From: Microbacterium sp. zg-B96
GTDB taxonomy: Bacteria > Actinomycetota > Actinomycetes > Actinomycetales > Microbacteriaceae
Length of the DNA: 64,000 nt
Assembly: GCF_030246865.1 (NCBI RefSeq)
Contig: NZ_CP126738.1
Coordinates: 3,286,001-3,350,000, forward strand
Direction: 5' to 3'
Shown here piece after piece: positions 9,234 through 17,350 of this stretch; position 1 is the stretch's first letter; the number at the start of each line of letters is the position of its first letter. A model generated the notes under the pieces. The model ran no database searches. It was not told where the DNA came from and saw only the letters and a program-made list of their open reading frames with translations. The translations under genes and the position numbers were made by a program.

Positions 9234-9971
9234 GTGCAGAGGTTCGCGGGCACCGTCACGCTCATCACCGGCGCAAGCCGCGGCATCGGGTTCGCCATCG
9301 CCCAGCGCCTGGTCGCCGAGGGCGGCTCGGTCGTCATCACCGGCCGCCACCGGGACGCGCTCGACGACGCGGTCGCCACTCTCGGGGATACCGCGACCGC
9401 CGTCGCCGGCCACGCCGACGATCCCCCCCACCGCGCCGCCGTCTTCGCGCACATCGCAGCGACACACGGCCGGCTCGACCACCTCGTCAACAACGCCGGC
9501 ATCAACCCCGCCTACGGGCCGGTGCTCGACATCGACGCCGACGCCGCGCGCAAGATCCTCGAAGTCAACGTGATCGGCGCGCTGGAGTGGACCCGCGCCG
9601 CGGTGGCATCCGGTCTATCGACCTCCGTCGTCAACATCGCCTCCATCGCGGGAGTGGCCGCCAGCCCGGGCATCGCGTTCTACGGCATCTCCAAGGCGGC
9701 GCTGATCAACCTCACGATGCAGCTGGCCGACGAACTGGCTCCCGCCCTGCGGATCAACGCCGTCGCCCCCGCCGTGGTGAAGACCCGGTTCGCCCGCGCG
9801 CTGTACGAGGGTCGCGAGGATGCCGCATCCGCCGCCTATCCGCTGCGCCGACTGGGAGAACCCGACGACATCGCCGGGCCGGTGGCGTTCCTGCTCTCCC
9901 ATGACGCCGCCTGGATCACCGGCCAGACCCTGCTGATCGACGGCGGCGCGTCGGCGCGGCCGATCGGTTGA
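9234..9971 (+). CDS. SDR-family oxidoreductase
   Basis: The 245-aa NAD(P)-dependent short-chain dehydrogenase starts at GTG 9234 with a strong ribosome site (GAGGAGG) 6 bp before it. It has the nucleotide-binding motif TGASRGIGFAIA near residue 13, NNAG (LVNNAGINPA) near 85, and the catalytic Ser/Tyr-x3-Lys in NIASIAGVAASPGIAFYGISK. The C-terminal LLIDGGASARPIG is the usual SDR ending. As first gene of a TetR-controlled operon among acyl-CoA genes, it probably oxidises a hydroxyacyl-CoA or alcohol intermediate; substrate unknown. Confidence 0.88.
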   Translation: MQRFAGTVTLITGASRGIGFAIAQRLVAEGGSVVITGRHRDALDDAVATLGDTATAVAGHADDPPHRAAVFAHIAATHGRLDHLVNNAGINPAYGPVLDIDADAARKILEVNVIGALEWTRAAVASGLSTSVVNIASIAGVAASPGIAFYGISKAALINLTMQLADELAPALRINAVAPAVVKTRFARALYEGREDAASAAYPLRRLGEPDDIAGPVAFLLSHDAAWITGQTLLIDGGASARPIG

Positions 9972-9985
9972 GAGAAGATGAACGC

Positions 9986-10570
9986 ATGAAGACCACCAGC
10001 GTCTCCGACGCCGTCACCCGCGCCGCCGTCGAGCTGTTCGCCGAGCAGGGCTACGCCAACACCAGCGTGCAGCAGATCGTCGAATCCGCCGGGGTCACCA
10101 AGGGTGCGATGTACCACTACTTCGAATCCAAGGACGATCTGCTGTTCGGCATCTACGACCGGCTGCTGACACTGCAGAAGGCCCACCTCGACGAGATCGT
10201 CGCCCGCGGCGGCGCGGTCGACGACGTCCTGCGCGCCGTCGGCATCGACGTGATCGAGACATCGATCCAATTCCTCCCCGAGGGCACCGTCTTCTTCCGC
10301 AGCATGCACATGCTCACCGCTCCGCGCCAGCAGGAGGTCACACGTCGGCGCCGCGCGTACCACGACGAGGTCGCGAAGCTCATCGAGCGCGGCCGCGCCG
10401 AGGGGCTGTTCCGCACCGACATCCCGGTGCCGGTGCTGATCGCGCACTTCTTCAGCGACGTGCACTACCTCTCCCACTGGTACTCCCCCGGCGGCCCGGA
10501 GTCGGCCACGCAGGTCGCCGAGCAGCTGACCGATCTCTTCCTCACGAGCATCAGGACCCCGAAGGAGTAG
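9986..10570 (+). CDS. TetR/AcrR-family regulator, candidate controller of the CATACCG regulon
   Basis: The protein has 194 aa. The N-terminal helix-turn-helix is clear: AVELFAEQGYANTSVQQIVESAGVTKGAMYHYFESKDDLL. The remaining helices form the ligand-binding and dimer domain, with a Met/Phe-rich patch (FFRSMHMLTA) fitting a hydrophobic ligand such as an acyl-CoA. I chose the ATG at 9986, 15 bp past the upstream stop, with GAGAGAAG before it; a TTG at 9968 is the alternative. It is embedded in an operon whose promoter carries the dyad repeated at three other catabolic operons, making it the natural candidate repressor. Confidence 0.9.
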   Translation: MKTTSVSDAVTRAAVELFAEQGYANTSVQQIVESAGVTKGAMYHYFESKDDLLFGIYDRLLTLQKAHLDEIVARGGAVDDVLRAVGIDVIETSIQFLPEGTVFFRSMHMLTAPRQQEVTRRRRAYHDEVAKLIERGRAEGLFRTDIPVPVLIAHFFSDVHYLSHWYSPGGPESATQVAEQLTDLFLTSIRTPKE

Positions 10571-10573
10571 CCC

Positions 10574-11554
10574 ATGCGCGCTTGGCACGTCACCGGTCAC
10601 GGCGAACCCGCAGACGTCCTCGAGCAGGTGGAGGTCGCCGATCCGATTCCGGATGCCGGTGAGGTGCTGGTGCGCATCGCCGCGGTCGCGGCCAACTTCC
10701 CCGACGTGCTGCTCGCCCGCGGCCAGTACCAGGTCAAGCCCGATCTCCCCTTCATCCCTGGAGTCGAATTCGCCGGCCGGGTCGCGGCGCTCGGGCCCGG
10801 CGTCGAGGGCTTCTCGGTGGGCCAGCGCGTCGTCGGCAGCAAGATCGGGGTGCTCAGCGACCTGGCCGCCGTGCCCGCCCGCGACCTGCAACCCACCCCC
10901 GACGCCCTCGACGACGTCGCCGCGTCGGGCCTGATGATCGCCTACCAGACCGCATGGTTCGCGCTGCACCGGCGGGCCGGGTTGCAGGCGGGGGAATGGC
11001 TGCTCGTGCACGCCGCCGCCGGCGGCGTGGGAGCTGCCACGGTGCAGCTGGGGGTCGCGGCGGGTGCCCGCATCATCGCGGTCGTAGGCAGCGAGGCCAA
11101 GGCGGCGGTCGCTCGTGAGCTCGGCGCCGAAGCGGTGCTCGTGCGCGACGTCGACGACATCCCGGCACGGGTGAAGGAGATCACCGGCGGCCACGGTGCC
11201 GATGTGGTGTTCGACCCGGTGGGCGGGTCGGCGTTCGACGCCTCGACCCGCTGCGTCGCGTTCGAGGGCCGCATCGTCGTGATCGGCTTCGCGAGCGGCG
11301 AGATCCCCACCCTCCGCACCAACGTGGCGCTGGTGAAGAACTTCGCGGTGCTGGGGCTGTACTGGGCGCTGTACTCGCAGCGCCGACCCGACCTCGTCGC
11401 CGAGGCGCACGCCGCGCTGACCCGGCTGGCCGCAGAGGGCGCGATCCGGCCCGTCGTGGACGAGGTGGTCCCGTTCGAGCGGGCGCCGGAGGCGATCCAG
11501 AAGCTCGCGGGCGGCCAGACCACCGGGCGGGTCGTGATCGAGGTCGCTCCGTGA
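10574..11554 (+). CDS. zinc-independent quinone oxidoreductase-type MDR enzyme
   Basis: This 326-aa medium-chain reductase lacks the catalytic zinc ligands of alcohol dehydrogenases. It has the family signature FPDVLLARGQYQVKPDLPFIPGVEFAGRV near residue 40, and a Rossmann motif LLVHAAAGGVGAATVQLGVAAGARIIAVVGS near 145. It would reduce quinones or enoyl-type double bonds with NADPH; in acyl-CoA clusters such proteins are often enoyl reductases. It starts 3 bp after the TetR stop and overlaps the following SDR by 4 bp (GTGA), so it is in the same operon. Confidence 0.87.
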   Translation: MRAWHVTGHGEPADVLEQVEVADPIPDAGEVLVRIAAVAANFPDVLLARGQYQVKPDLPFIPGVEFAGRVAALGPGVEGFSVGQRVVGSKIGVLSDLAAVPARDLQPTPDALDDVAASGLMIAYQTAWFALHRRAGLQAGEWLLVHAAAGGVGAATVQLGVAAGARIIAVVGSEAKAAVARELGAEAVLVRDVDDIPARVKEITGGHGADVVFDPVGGSAFDASTRCVAFEGRIVVIGFASGEIPTLRTNVALVKNFAVLGLYWALYSQRRPDLVAEAHAALTRLAAEGAIRPVVDEVVPFERAPEAIQKLAGGQTTGRVVIEVAP

Positions 11555-12294
11555 CCTCGGCGTTCGACCTGACCGGACGCACGGCGTTGGTCACCGGTGG
11601 CTCCCGGGGCCTGGGGGCGGCCTACGTGCGGGCGCTGCATGCCGCCGGGGCCACGGTCGTCGTGGCGGACCTGCGCGACGAGGAGGGCAGCGCCCTGGCC
11701 GACGAGCTCGGTCCCCGCGCGCACTTCGTGCACCTGGACGTCACCGACGAGCAGGGGTGGGATGCCGCCGTCACGGCCACCCTCGAGCGTTTCGGCGCCC
11801 TCGACGTGCTGGTCAACAACGCCGGCATCGCCAATTCCGCCCCCATCGAGCACTACTCGACCGCGAAATGGCACGCCGTGATCGCGGTGAACCTCACCGG
11901 CACCTTCCTCGGCTGCCGCGCCGTCGTGCCGGCGATGACCGCCGGCGGGGGCGGTTCCATCATCAACATCTCGTCGGTCGAGGGGCTGCGCGGCAGCCCG
12001 GGCCTGCACGGGTACACCGCGGCGAAATTCGGGGTCCGCGGCCTGACGAAGTCGCTCGCGGTCGAACTCGGTCCCCGCGGCATCCGCGTCAACTCGGTGC
12101 ACCCCGGCCTCATCCTCACCGACATGACGACCCGCGTCGACCCGGCGCGCATCGACATCCCGCTGGGCCGGCCCGGCACCCCCGACGACGTCACCGGGAC
12201 GATCGTGTTCCTCGCCTCCGACGCTTCCCGGTTCACCAGCGGGGCGGAATTCGTCGTCGACGGCGGCATGATCACCGGCATCCCGCACAAGTAA
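11551..12294 (+). CDS. SDR-family dehydrogenase (3-oxoacyl-ACP reductase / 3-alpha-hydroxysteroid type)
   Basis: The product is a 247-aa SDR starting at a GTG that overlaps the previous stop. Motifs are TGGSRGLGAAYVRAL near residue 12, NNAG (VLVNNAGIANSAPIE) near 87, and the active site NISSVEGLRGSPGLHGYTAAK (Ser, Tyr-x3-Lys) near 140-155. It ends EFVVDGGMITGIPHK. Sequence feel is closest to 3-alpha/20-beta hydroxysteroid or 3-oxoacyl reductases; the operon suggests a hydroxyacyl intermediate. It is the last gene before the gap holding the liv operator. Confidence 0.88.
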   Translation: MTSAFDLTGRTALVTGGSRGLGAAYVRALHAAGATVVVADLRDEEGSALADELGPRAHFVHLDVTDEQGWDAAVTATLERFGALDVLVNNAGIANSAPIEHYSTAKWHAVIAVNLTGTFLGCRAVVPAMTAGGGGSIINISSVEGLRGSPGLHGYTAAKFGVRGLTKSLAVELGPRGIRVNSVHPGLILTDMTTRVDPARIDIPLGRPGTPDDVTGTIVFLASDASRFTSGAEFVVDGGMITGIPHK

Positions 12295-12335
12295 CGCGGC
12301 GGGCCTCGGCGGCGATTTCGTCGCTGCGAACTTTA

Positions 12336-12355
12336 CATACCGGCTGGTCGGTTTA
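12336..12355. promoter_or_regulatory. TetR-type operator, site 2 of 4 (liv operon)
   Basis: CATACCGGCTGGTCGGTTTA. The left arm CATACCG is identical to the other sites; the right arm is CGGTTT instead of CGGTAT. It lies 38 bp before the livG start in a locally AT-richer stretch (GAACTTTACATACC), where a promoter would be expected. Confidence 0.75.
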
Positions 12356-12393
12356 TGAGGTACAGTGGCGGCACCCGACACGAAGAGGTGCCG

Positions 12394-13128
12394 ATGTCTT
12401 CCGCTGCTGCCCCCGTTGCCCGGCTCACCGTGGCCGGTCTCACCGTGACCTTCGGTGGCCTCACCGCCCTGCAGGACGTGGCGTTCGACGTGCAGCCGGG
12501 GCAGGTCGTGGCCCTCATCGGACCCAACGGCGCGGGCAAGACCACGGTGTTCAACGCGGTGTGCGCCCTGGTGCGCAGCCGCGGCACCATCGTCCTGGAC
12601 GGTCACCGGATCCCCACCCGCACCTCGGCGCTGACGGGCCTCGGCGTCGCCCGCACGCTGCAGGGGCTCGGCCTGTTCGACAGCGCCACCGTGCGCGAGA
12701 ACGTGACGGTGCCGCTGACCGGCACGGTGAAGGCGAAGGATGCCGCCGCCCGCGTCGCCGCCGAGCTCGCCGCCCATGACCTGGTCGCCGTCGCCGACCG
12801 TCCCGTCGCCGCGCTGCCCTACCCGGTGCGCAAGCGCGTCGCCCTCGCCCGCGCCCTCGTCACCGACCCGCGGCTGCTGCTGCTGGACGAACCGGCCGGC
12901 GGGCTCGGTCACGACGACATCGCCGCGCTGGCCGGCACGGTGCGCGCCACCGCCGACGCCGGGTGCGCCGTGCTGCTCGTGGAGCACCACGTCGACTTCG
13001 TCATGTCGGTGGCCGACCACATCGTCGTGCTGGACTTCGGCCGCGTGATCGCCCGCGGCACCCCCGACCAGGTGCGCACCGACCCGGCGGTCGAAGAGGC
13101 CTACCTCGGAATGCAGGCCACGGCATGA
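12394..13128 (+). CDS. livG: branched-chain-type ABC transporter ATP-binding protein LivG
   Basis: The ABC ATPase has 244 aa. Walker A is GPNGAGKTT near residue 45, Walker B LLLLDEPAGGL near 160, and an H-loop lies at LLVEHHVDFVMSVADHI. The signature segment is VAALPYPVRKRVALARAL, a divergent LSGGQ as often seen in LivG-like subunits. It couples ATP hydrolysis to import of a hydrophobic amino or organic acid through LivHM. The ATG at 12394 follows GAAGAGG. The gene opens a five-gene operon preceded by the shared TetR-type dyad, so the substrate is probably an acid degraded by the neighbouring acyl-CoA enzymes, not necessarily Leu/Ile/Val. Confidence 0.88.
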   Translation: MSSAAAPVARLTVAGLTVTFGGLTALQDVAFDVQPGQVVALIGPNGAGKTTVFNAVCALVRSRGTIVLDGHRIPTRTSALTGLGVARTLQGLGLFDSATVRENVTVPLTGTVKAKDAAARVAAELAAHDLVAVADRPVAALPYPVRKRVALARALVTDPRLLLLDEPAGGLGHDDIAALAGTVRATADAGCAVLLVEHHVDFVMSVADHIVVLDFGRVIARGTPDQVRTDPAVEEAYLGMQATA

Positions 13129-13841
13129 GCGGGGCGCTGTCGTTCCACGACCTCACCGTCGGCTACGGCGGGGAACCCGTGCTGCACGGGGTGACCTTCG
13201 CACTGGAGCCGGGGGAGATCGTCGCTCTCCTCGGCGCCAACGGAGCAGGCAAGACCACACTGCTGCGGGCCCTCGCCGGATTCGTGCGGCCGGTCGGGGG
13301 CAGCATCCGGCTCGACGGCGTGGACCTGGGCCACCTCCGCCCCGAGGACCGCGCCCGTCGCGGCATCGCGCAGGTGCCCGAGGGGCGCAGCATCGTGGCC
13401 GAGCTCACCGTCGACGAGAACCTGCGCCTGGGCGCCCTGTGGCGCCACCGCGGCCGCGCCCGCGAGACGGCGATCGCCGAGGTGTACGACCTGTTCGAGC
13501 CGCTCGCCCGCCGCCGCGGCGCTGACGGGCACCAGCTCTCCGGCGGCGAGCGGCAGATGCTCGCCCTCGGGCGGGCGCTGGTGTCCCGCCCGCAGGTACT
13601 CACCCTCGACGAGCCGTCGCTGGGGCTCGCGCCCCTCGTGGTCGCGCAGCTGATGGCGACCCTCCGCGACGCCGCCGCCCGCGACGGCATGACCGTGCTG
13701 CTTGCCGAACAGAACATCACCAGCGCCCTGTCGATCGCACACCGCGGCGTGGTGCTGGACCTCGGACATGTCGTGGCGGATGCCGCGGCATCCGCCCTCG
13801 CAGACGACACCGCCCTGCGCCACGCCTACCTGGGATTCTGA
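13125..13841 (+). CDS. livF: branched-chain-type ABC transporter ATP-binding protein LivF
   Basis: The second ATPase of the importer has 238 aa and starts at an ATG overlapping the livG stop (ATGA). It has Walker A GANGAGKTTLL near residue 37, the signature LSGGERQMLALGRAL near 140, and Walker B VLTLDEPSLGLAPLVV near 160. The FVRPVGGSIRLDGVDLGHLRPEDRARRGIAQVPEGR stretch is typical of LivF. It works as a heterodimer with LivG on the cytosolic face of LivHM. It ends at 13841, sharing one base with the livH start codon. Confidence 0.92.
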   Translation: MSGALSFHDLTVGYGGEPVLHGVTFALEPGEIVALLGANGAGKTTLLRALAGFVRPVGGSIRLDGVDLGHLRPEDRARRGIAQVPEGRSIVAELTVDENLRLGALWRHRGRARETAIAEVYDLFEPLARRRGADGHQLSGGERQMLALGRALVSRPQVLTLDEPSLGLAPLVVAQLMATLRDAAARDGMTVLLAEQNITSALSIAHRGVVLDLGHVVADAAASALADDTALRHAYLGF

Positions 13842-14719
13842 TGGACCGACTCGCCTTCCTCCTCGCCACCGGACTTGCCCGGGGCGCGATCTTCGCCCTG
13901 TTCGCCCTGTCGCTCGTCCTGATCTGGCGCGCCGCCCGCATCATCAACTTCGCGCAGGGTGCGATGGCGCTGGTGGCGACCTACCTCGCGTTCGCGGTCA
14001 CCGGGCTGACCGGCTCGTACGCGGCGGGCCTGGCCGCCGGGATCCTCGGCGGCGCGGCGGTCGGCTTCGTCGTCGAACGCGGCCTCATGCGCCACGCCCC
14101 GCACAGCTCGCCGCTGTCGGGCATCATCGTGGCGATCGGGCTGGTGATGGTGTTGCAGTCACTGCTGGGCATCTTCTTCGGTCCGCAATACCGGCCGATG
14201 ACCGCGCCGTTCGACGAGACGCCGATCTTCGTCGGCGACGTGCCGCTGCTGTCCCCCTACGACCTGTTCGTGCTGGTCGCGGCGCTGGCCGTCATGGGCG
14301 GGTTGGCGCTGCTGTTCACGCGGACGTCCCTGGGGCTGCAACTGCGGGCATCGGCGTTCGCGCCCGAGGTGTCGCGCCTGCTGGGCGTGCGGGTGGACCG
14401 CATGGTGACGATCGGCTGGATGCTCTCCGCCGCCGTCGCAGCCCTCGCGGCGATGCTGCTGATCCCCACCGAACTGGGGCTCAACCCCCACTCCACCGAC
14501 ATCCTGTTCGTCTACGCATTCACCGTCGCCGTCGTCGGCGGGCTCGACTCGCCCGTCGGCGCACTGCTGGGGGGCCTCGTGGTGGGGGTCGTGATGAGCC
14601 TCGTCACCGGATACCTGGGTTCGACCGTCGCCCCGATCGGGGTGCTGGTGCTGCTGGTGGCGGTGCTGCTGGTCAAACCCGGCGGCATCTTCTCGATGCG
14701 ACAGGCGCGCACCGCATGA
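13841..14719 (+). CDS. livH: branched-chain-type ABC transporter permease LivH
   Basis: This membrane permease has 292 aa and about eight hydrophobic segments. It carries the LivH pattern near the N-terminus (GLARGAIFALFALSLVLIWRAARIINFAQGAMALV) and the ABC-coupling region near residue 175 (ALLFTRTSLGLQLRASAFAPEVSRLLGVRVDRM). The C-terminus ends in a hydrophobic helix before FSMRQARTA. It pairs with LivM to form the channel. Start and stop codons overlap those of its neighbours on both sides, indicating tight translational coupling. Confidence 0.92.
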   Translation: MDRLAFLLATGLARGAIFALFALSLVLIWRAARIINFAQGAMALVATYLAFAVTGLTGSYAAGLAAGILGGAAVGFVVERGLMRHAPHSSPLSGIIVAIGLVMVLQSLLGIFFGPQYRPMTAPFDETPIFVGDVPLLSPYDLFVLVAALAVMGGLALLFTRTSLGLQLRASAFAPEVSRLLGVRVDRMVTIGWMLSAAVAALAAMLLIPTELGLNPHSTDILFVYAFTVAVVGGLDSPVGALLGGLVVGVVMSLVTGYLGSTVAPIGVLVLLVAVLLVKPGGIFSMRQARTA

Positions 14720-15882
14720 CCGGCCGCCGGGTTCCTCGTCTCCTTCCCGGGCTCACCGGCACGCGTCGCGTGCTGGTGACAGCCGTCGTTCTCACCGTGC
14801 TCGCGCTCGGCGGCACCTTCCTGCTCGATCCGTTCCGCAACTTCCAGCTCGCCACGGCCGCCGCGTACCTCTGCGCCGTGGCCGGACTCACCCTGCTGAT
14901 CGGGCTGAGCGGGCAGCTCTCCCTCGGGCACGCCGCGCTCATGGCGGCCGGCGGATACGGCTACGCGCTCACCTCGAACGCGTTGACGGATGCCGGCCTC
15001 GACGGGCTCCCGCGGTTCCTGGCGTCCCTCGTGGCCGCCGTCGTGATCGCGTGTCTGCTCGGGCTGCTGCTGGGACTTGCCGCCGCCCGGCTGCGCGGCC
15101 CGTATCTGGCCGGCCTGACCCTGGCCCTGGTCATCGCGCTCCCCGCGATCACGAGCGTGTGGTCGCCGGTGTTCCGCGGTGACCAGGGACTGCAGACGGC
15201 GTACAACCCGGTGCCGACGGCACTGGAGCGACTGATCGCCGTGGAGCAGTGGCAGGCGTGGGTGGCGATCCTGGTGGCATCCGTCGTCGTCACCGCCCTC
15301 ACGATCGTGCGCCGCGGCACGCTCGGGCTGCGGATGCGGGCGGTGCGCGACGACGAGACCGCGGCGCGGCTGAACGGCGTGCCCGCCCGCAGCGTCAAGG
15401 TGGCCGCGTTCACCGTGAGCGCTGCCGCCGCCGGCGCCGGCGGCGCGGTGCTGTGCTTCATCACCCAGTCGGTGAGCCCGGGCGGATACACGCTCGCGTT
15501 CTCGCTGCTGCTGGTGGTGGCCGCAATCGTCGGCGGGCTCGGCAGCATCGGCGGGGCCGTCATCGGCTCGATGGTCATCGTCGTGCTGCCCTGGCTGCTG
15601 GGTGCCGGCACCGCGGCACTGGACCTGCCCGCCGAGCTGGAGCAGCGACTGTCGGGCAACCTCGCCGTGCTGGTGTTCGGCGCACTGCTGATCGCCGTGA
15701 TGCTGCTGCGCCCCGACGGCCTGGCCGGGCTCGCCGGCGCATGGCGACGGCGGCGAGCGCGGCGGGGCGGCTCGGCACTTCCCCGTGCGGCGACGACTCC
15801 GCCCGCTGCCGCTGATTCTCTCGACCCCGCCGGCGTCGCCGACACTTCCGGCCATTCCCGCACCATCCCGATCGAAAGGTGA
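14716..15882 (+). CDS. livM: branched-chain-type ABC transporter permease LivM
   Basis: The second permease has 388 aa. It begins at the ATG at 14716, overlapping the livH stop. About nine membrane segments are visible, with the LivM pattern AYLCAVAGLTLLIGLSGQLSLGHAALMAAGGYGYAL near residue 55 and coupling loop RRGTLGLRMRAVRDDETAARLNGVPARSVKV. A long polar Ala/Pro/Ser-rich tail (about 45 residues after the last helix) is unusual but in frame, ending 4 bp before the livK start. Function: half of the membrane channel with LivH. Confidence 0.92.
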   Translation: MTGRRVPRLLPGLTGTRRVLVTAVVLTVLALGGTFLLDPFRNFQLATAAAYLCAVAGLTLLIGLSGQLSLGHAALMAAGGYGYALTSNALTDAGLDGLPRFLASLVAAVVIACLLGLLLGLAAARLRGPYLAGLTLALVIALPAITSVWSPVFRGDQGLQTAYNPVPTALERLIAVEQWQAWVAILVASVVVTALTIVRRGTLGLRMRAVRDDETAARLNGVPARSVKVAAFTVSAAAAGAGGAVLCFITQSVSPGGYTLAFSLLLVVAAIVGGLGSIGGAVIGSMVIVVLPWLLGAGTAALDLPAELEQRLSGNLAVLVFGALLIAVMLLRPDGLAGLAGAWRRRRARRGGSALPRAATTPPAAADSLDPAGVADTSGHSRTIPIER

Positions 15883-15886
15883 TCCC

Positions 15887-17194
15887 ATGTCCCACCAGAG
15901 CCCAGCGCCGCGCTCTGCCGTCCGTCGAACGGGCGGGCTGATCGCGGCATCCGCCCTCATCGTCGGCCTCGCCGCGTGCAGCACGCCGACGGCCCCGTCC
16001 GACGACCCCGCCGCCGCCGAAGGCGACAGCACCGGCGTCACCGACACCACGGTGACCATCGGCACGCACACGCCGCTGACCGGACCCGCCGCGGCGGGGT
16101 ACTCCTCGATCTCGGCGGCGGCGAGCGCCTACTTCGACTACCTGAACGACCAGGGCGGTGTGAACGGGCGCACGATCGAGTTCATCGTCAAGGACGACGG
16201 GTACAACCCGGCCAACACGCAGACGGCCGTGCGCGAACTCGTGCAGCAGGACGAGGTGTTCGCGATCCTCAACGGCCTGGGAACCGCCACGCACCAGTCG
16301 GTGCTGGAGTTCCTCGACCAGAACTCGGTGCCCGACCTGTTCGTCGCGTCGGGGTCGACGTCGTGGAACCAGCCTGACACGTACCCGAACACGTTCGGCT
16401 TCAACGCCGACTACGTCGTGGAGGGTGCCGCACTCGGGCAGTACGCCGCCGACGAGTTCCCCGACAAGAGCGTGTGCGTGCTCGGGCAGGACGACGATTT
16501 CGGTGACGAGTTCATCGAAGGCGTCGAGCTGGCTGTCGGGGCGGACGGCATCACCGAGACGCAGCGGTACTCGGTGTCGAACCAGGACGTCACCGCCCAG
16601 ATCGGCGCGTTGCAGGCCGCGGGCTGCGAGATCGTCGCGCTGGCGACGATCAACGGCTTCACCGCCCTCGCGGTGGGGACGGCCGCCCAGCTGGGCTGGT
16701 TCCCGCAGTGGTTCTCCTCGTCGTCGGGCGCCGACTACCCGACGCTGGTCGGCTACCTCGGCGAGGACGTCGCTCCGAAGGTGCTGCAGGGCTTCACCGG
16801 CACGAACTACCTGCCGATGGCCGACGACGAGTGGGTCACGCTGTTCCGCGAGATCAACGACGAGTTCAACGACGCCGCTCCCTTCGACGGCAACACGATC
16901 TACGGCATGAGCGTGGCGTACCTGTTCGCCGAGGCCCTCGCGGCCGCCGGTGAGGACCCGACGCGCGAGGCCCTGGTCGAGGCGGTCTCCTCCGGTGACC
17001 TGGTCGGCAACGGCATCCTGCCGCTCGCGTTCGGCCCGGACAGCCACGCCGCCTACCTCGGGGTCGGGATCACCACGGTCGACCAGGGCGTGCAGGACTA
17101 CCTCGACGCGACGTACGAAGTGCGCGACGGCGCCGTGTCCGCGGTGGAGCCGTCCCCCGTGCCGCTGTCGAACGCCGCCGTCCCCGGCGAGTGA
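15887..17194 (+). CDS. livK: ABC transporter substrate-binding lipoprotein (LivK type)
   Basis: The type I periplasmic-binding-fold lipoprotein has 435 aa. A signal peptide ends at a lipobox LAAC (cysteine near residue 29), so it is tethered outside the membrane. The mature part starts TVTIGTHTPLTGPAA, the usual opening of leucine/amide/organic-acid binding proteins. It captures the operon's substrate and hands it to LivHM. Its C-terminus, VPGE-stop, is written by the first unit of a 20-bp repeat array: GAG TGA is the start of the repeat core. AAAGGTGATCCC precedes the start codon. Confidence 0.9.
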   Translation: MSHQSPAPRSAVRRTGGLIAASALIVGLAACSTPTAPSDDPAAAEGDSTGVTDTTVTIGTHTPLTGPAAAGYSSISAAASAYFDYLNDQGGVNGRTIEFIVKDDGYNPANTQTAVRELVQQDEVFAILNGLGTATHQSVLEFLDQNSVPDLFVASGSTSWNQPDTYPNTFGFNADYVVEGAALGQYAADEFPDKSVCVLGQDDDFGDEFIEGVELAVGADGITETQRYSVSNQDVTAQIGALQAAGCEIVALATINGFTALAVGTAAQLGWFPQWFSSSSGADYPTLVGYLGEDVAPKVLQGFTGTNYLPMADDEWVTLFREINDEFNDAAPFDGNTIYGMSVAYLFAEALAAAGEDPTREALVEAVSSGDLVGNGILPLAFGPDSHAAYLGVGITTVDQGVQDYLDATYEVRDGAVSAVEPSPVPLSNAAVPGE

Positions 17195-17345
17195 GTATTT
17201 GCGCTGTCGAGTGAGTATTCGCGGTCGCGAGTGAGTATTCGCGGTCGCGAGTGAGTATTGCGGGGAGGTCGTACGCGGCCTCCCCGCAGTGCTGAGTGAG
17301 TATCCGCGCTGCCGAGTGAGTATTCGTCGCGTCGAGTGAGTATTC
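17189..17345 (+). repeat. 20-bp repeat array B, 7 units, starting on the livK stop codon
   Basis: Cores begin at 17189, 17209, 17229 and 17249, then, after a hairpin, at 17294, 17314 and 17334. All read GAGTGAGTATTC or one-base variants on the plus strand, spaced 20 bp. The first core supplies the last livK codon and stop (GAG TGA). The last unit ends 6 bp before the convergent gene at 17351. Confidence 0.93.
17260..17287 (+). terminator. hairpin inside array B
   Basis: A perfect 9-bp stem, GCGGGGAGG / CCTCCCCGC, with a 10-nt loop lies 66 bp past the livK stop and splits the repeat array 4 + 3. There is no T-run on either side, so termination would be Rho-independent only in the loose actinobacterial sense. 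It probably ends the liv transcript. Confidence 0.65.
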
Positions 17346-17350
17346 GCGGC

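Noticed and set aside
10942..13020. Long minus-strand frame (692 codons) opposite the SDR and livG genes
   Set aside because: Shadow frame of Gly/His/Asp-rich composition crossing several well-supported plus-strand genes.
17189..17345. 20-bp arrays as a CRISPR array
   Set aside because: The conserved core is 12-13 bp and linkers are 8 bp, far too short for repeats and spacers; no cas genes are nearby.
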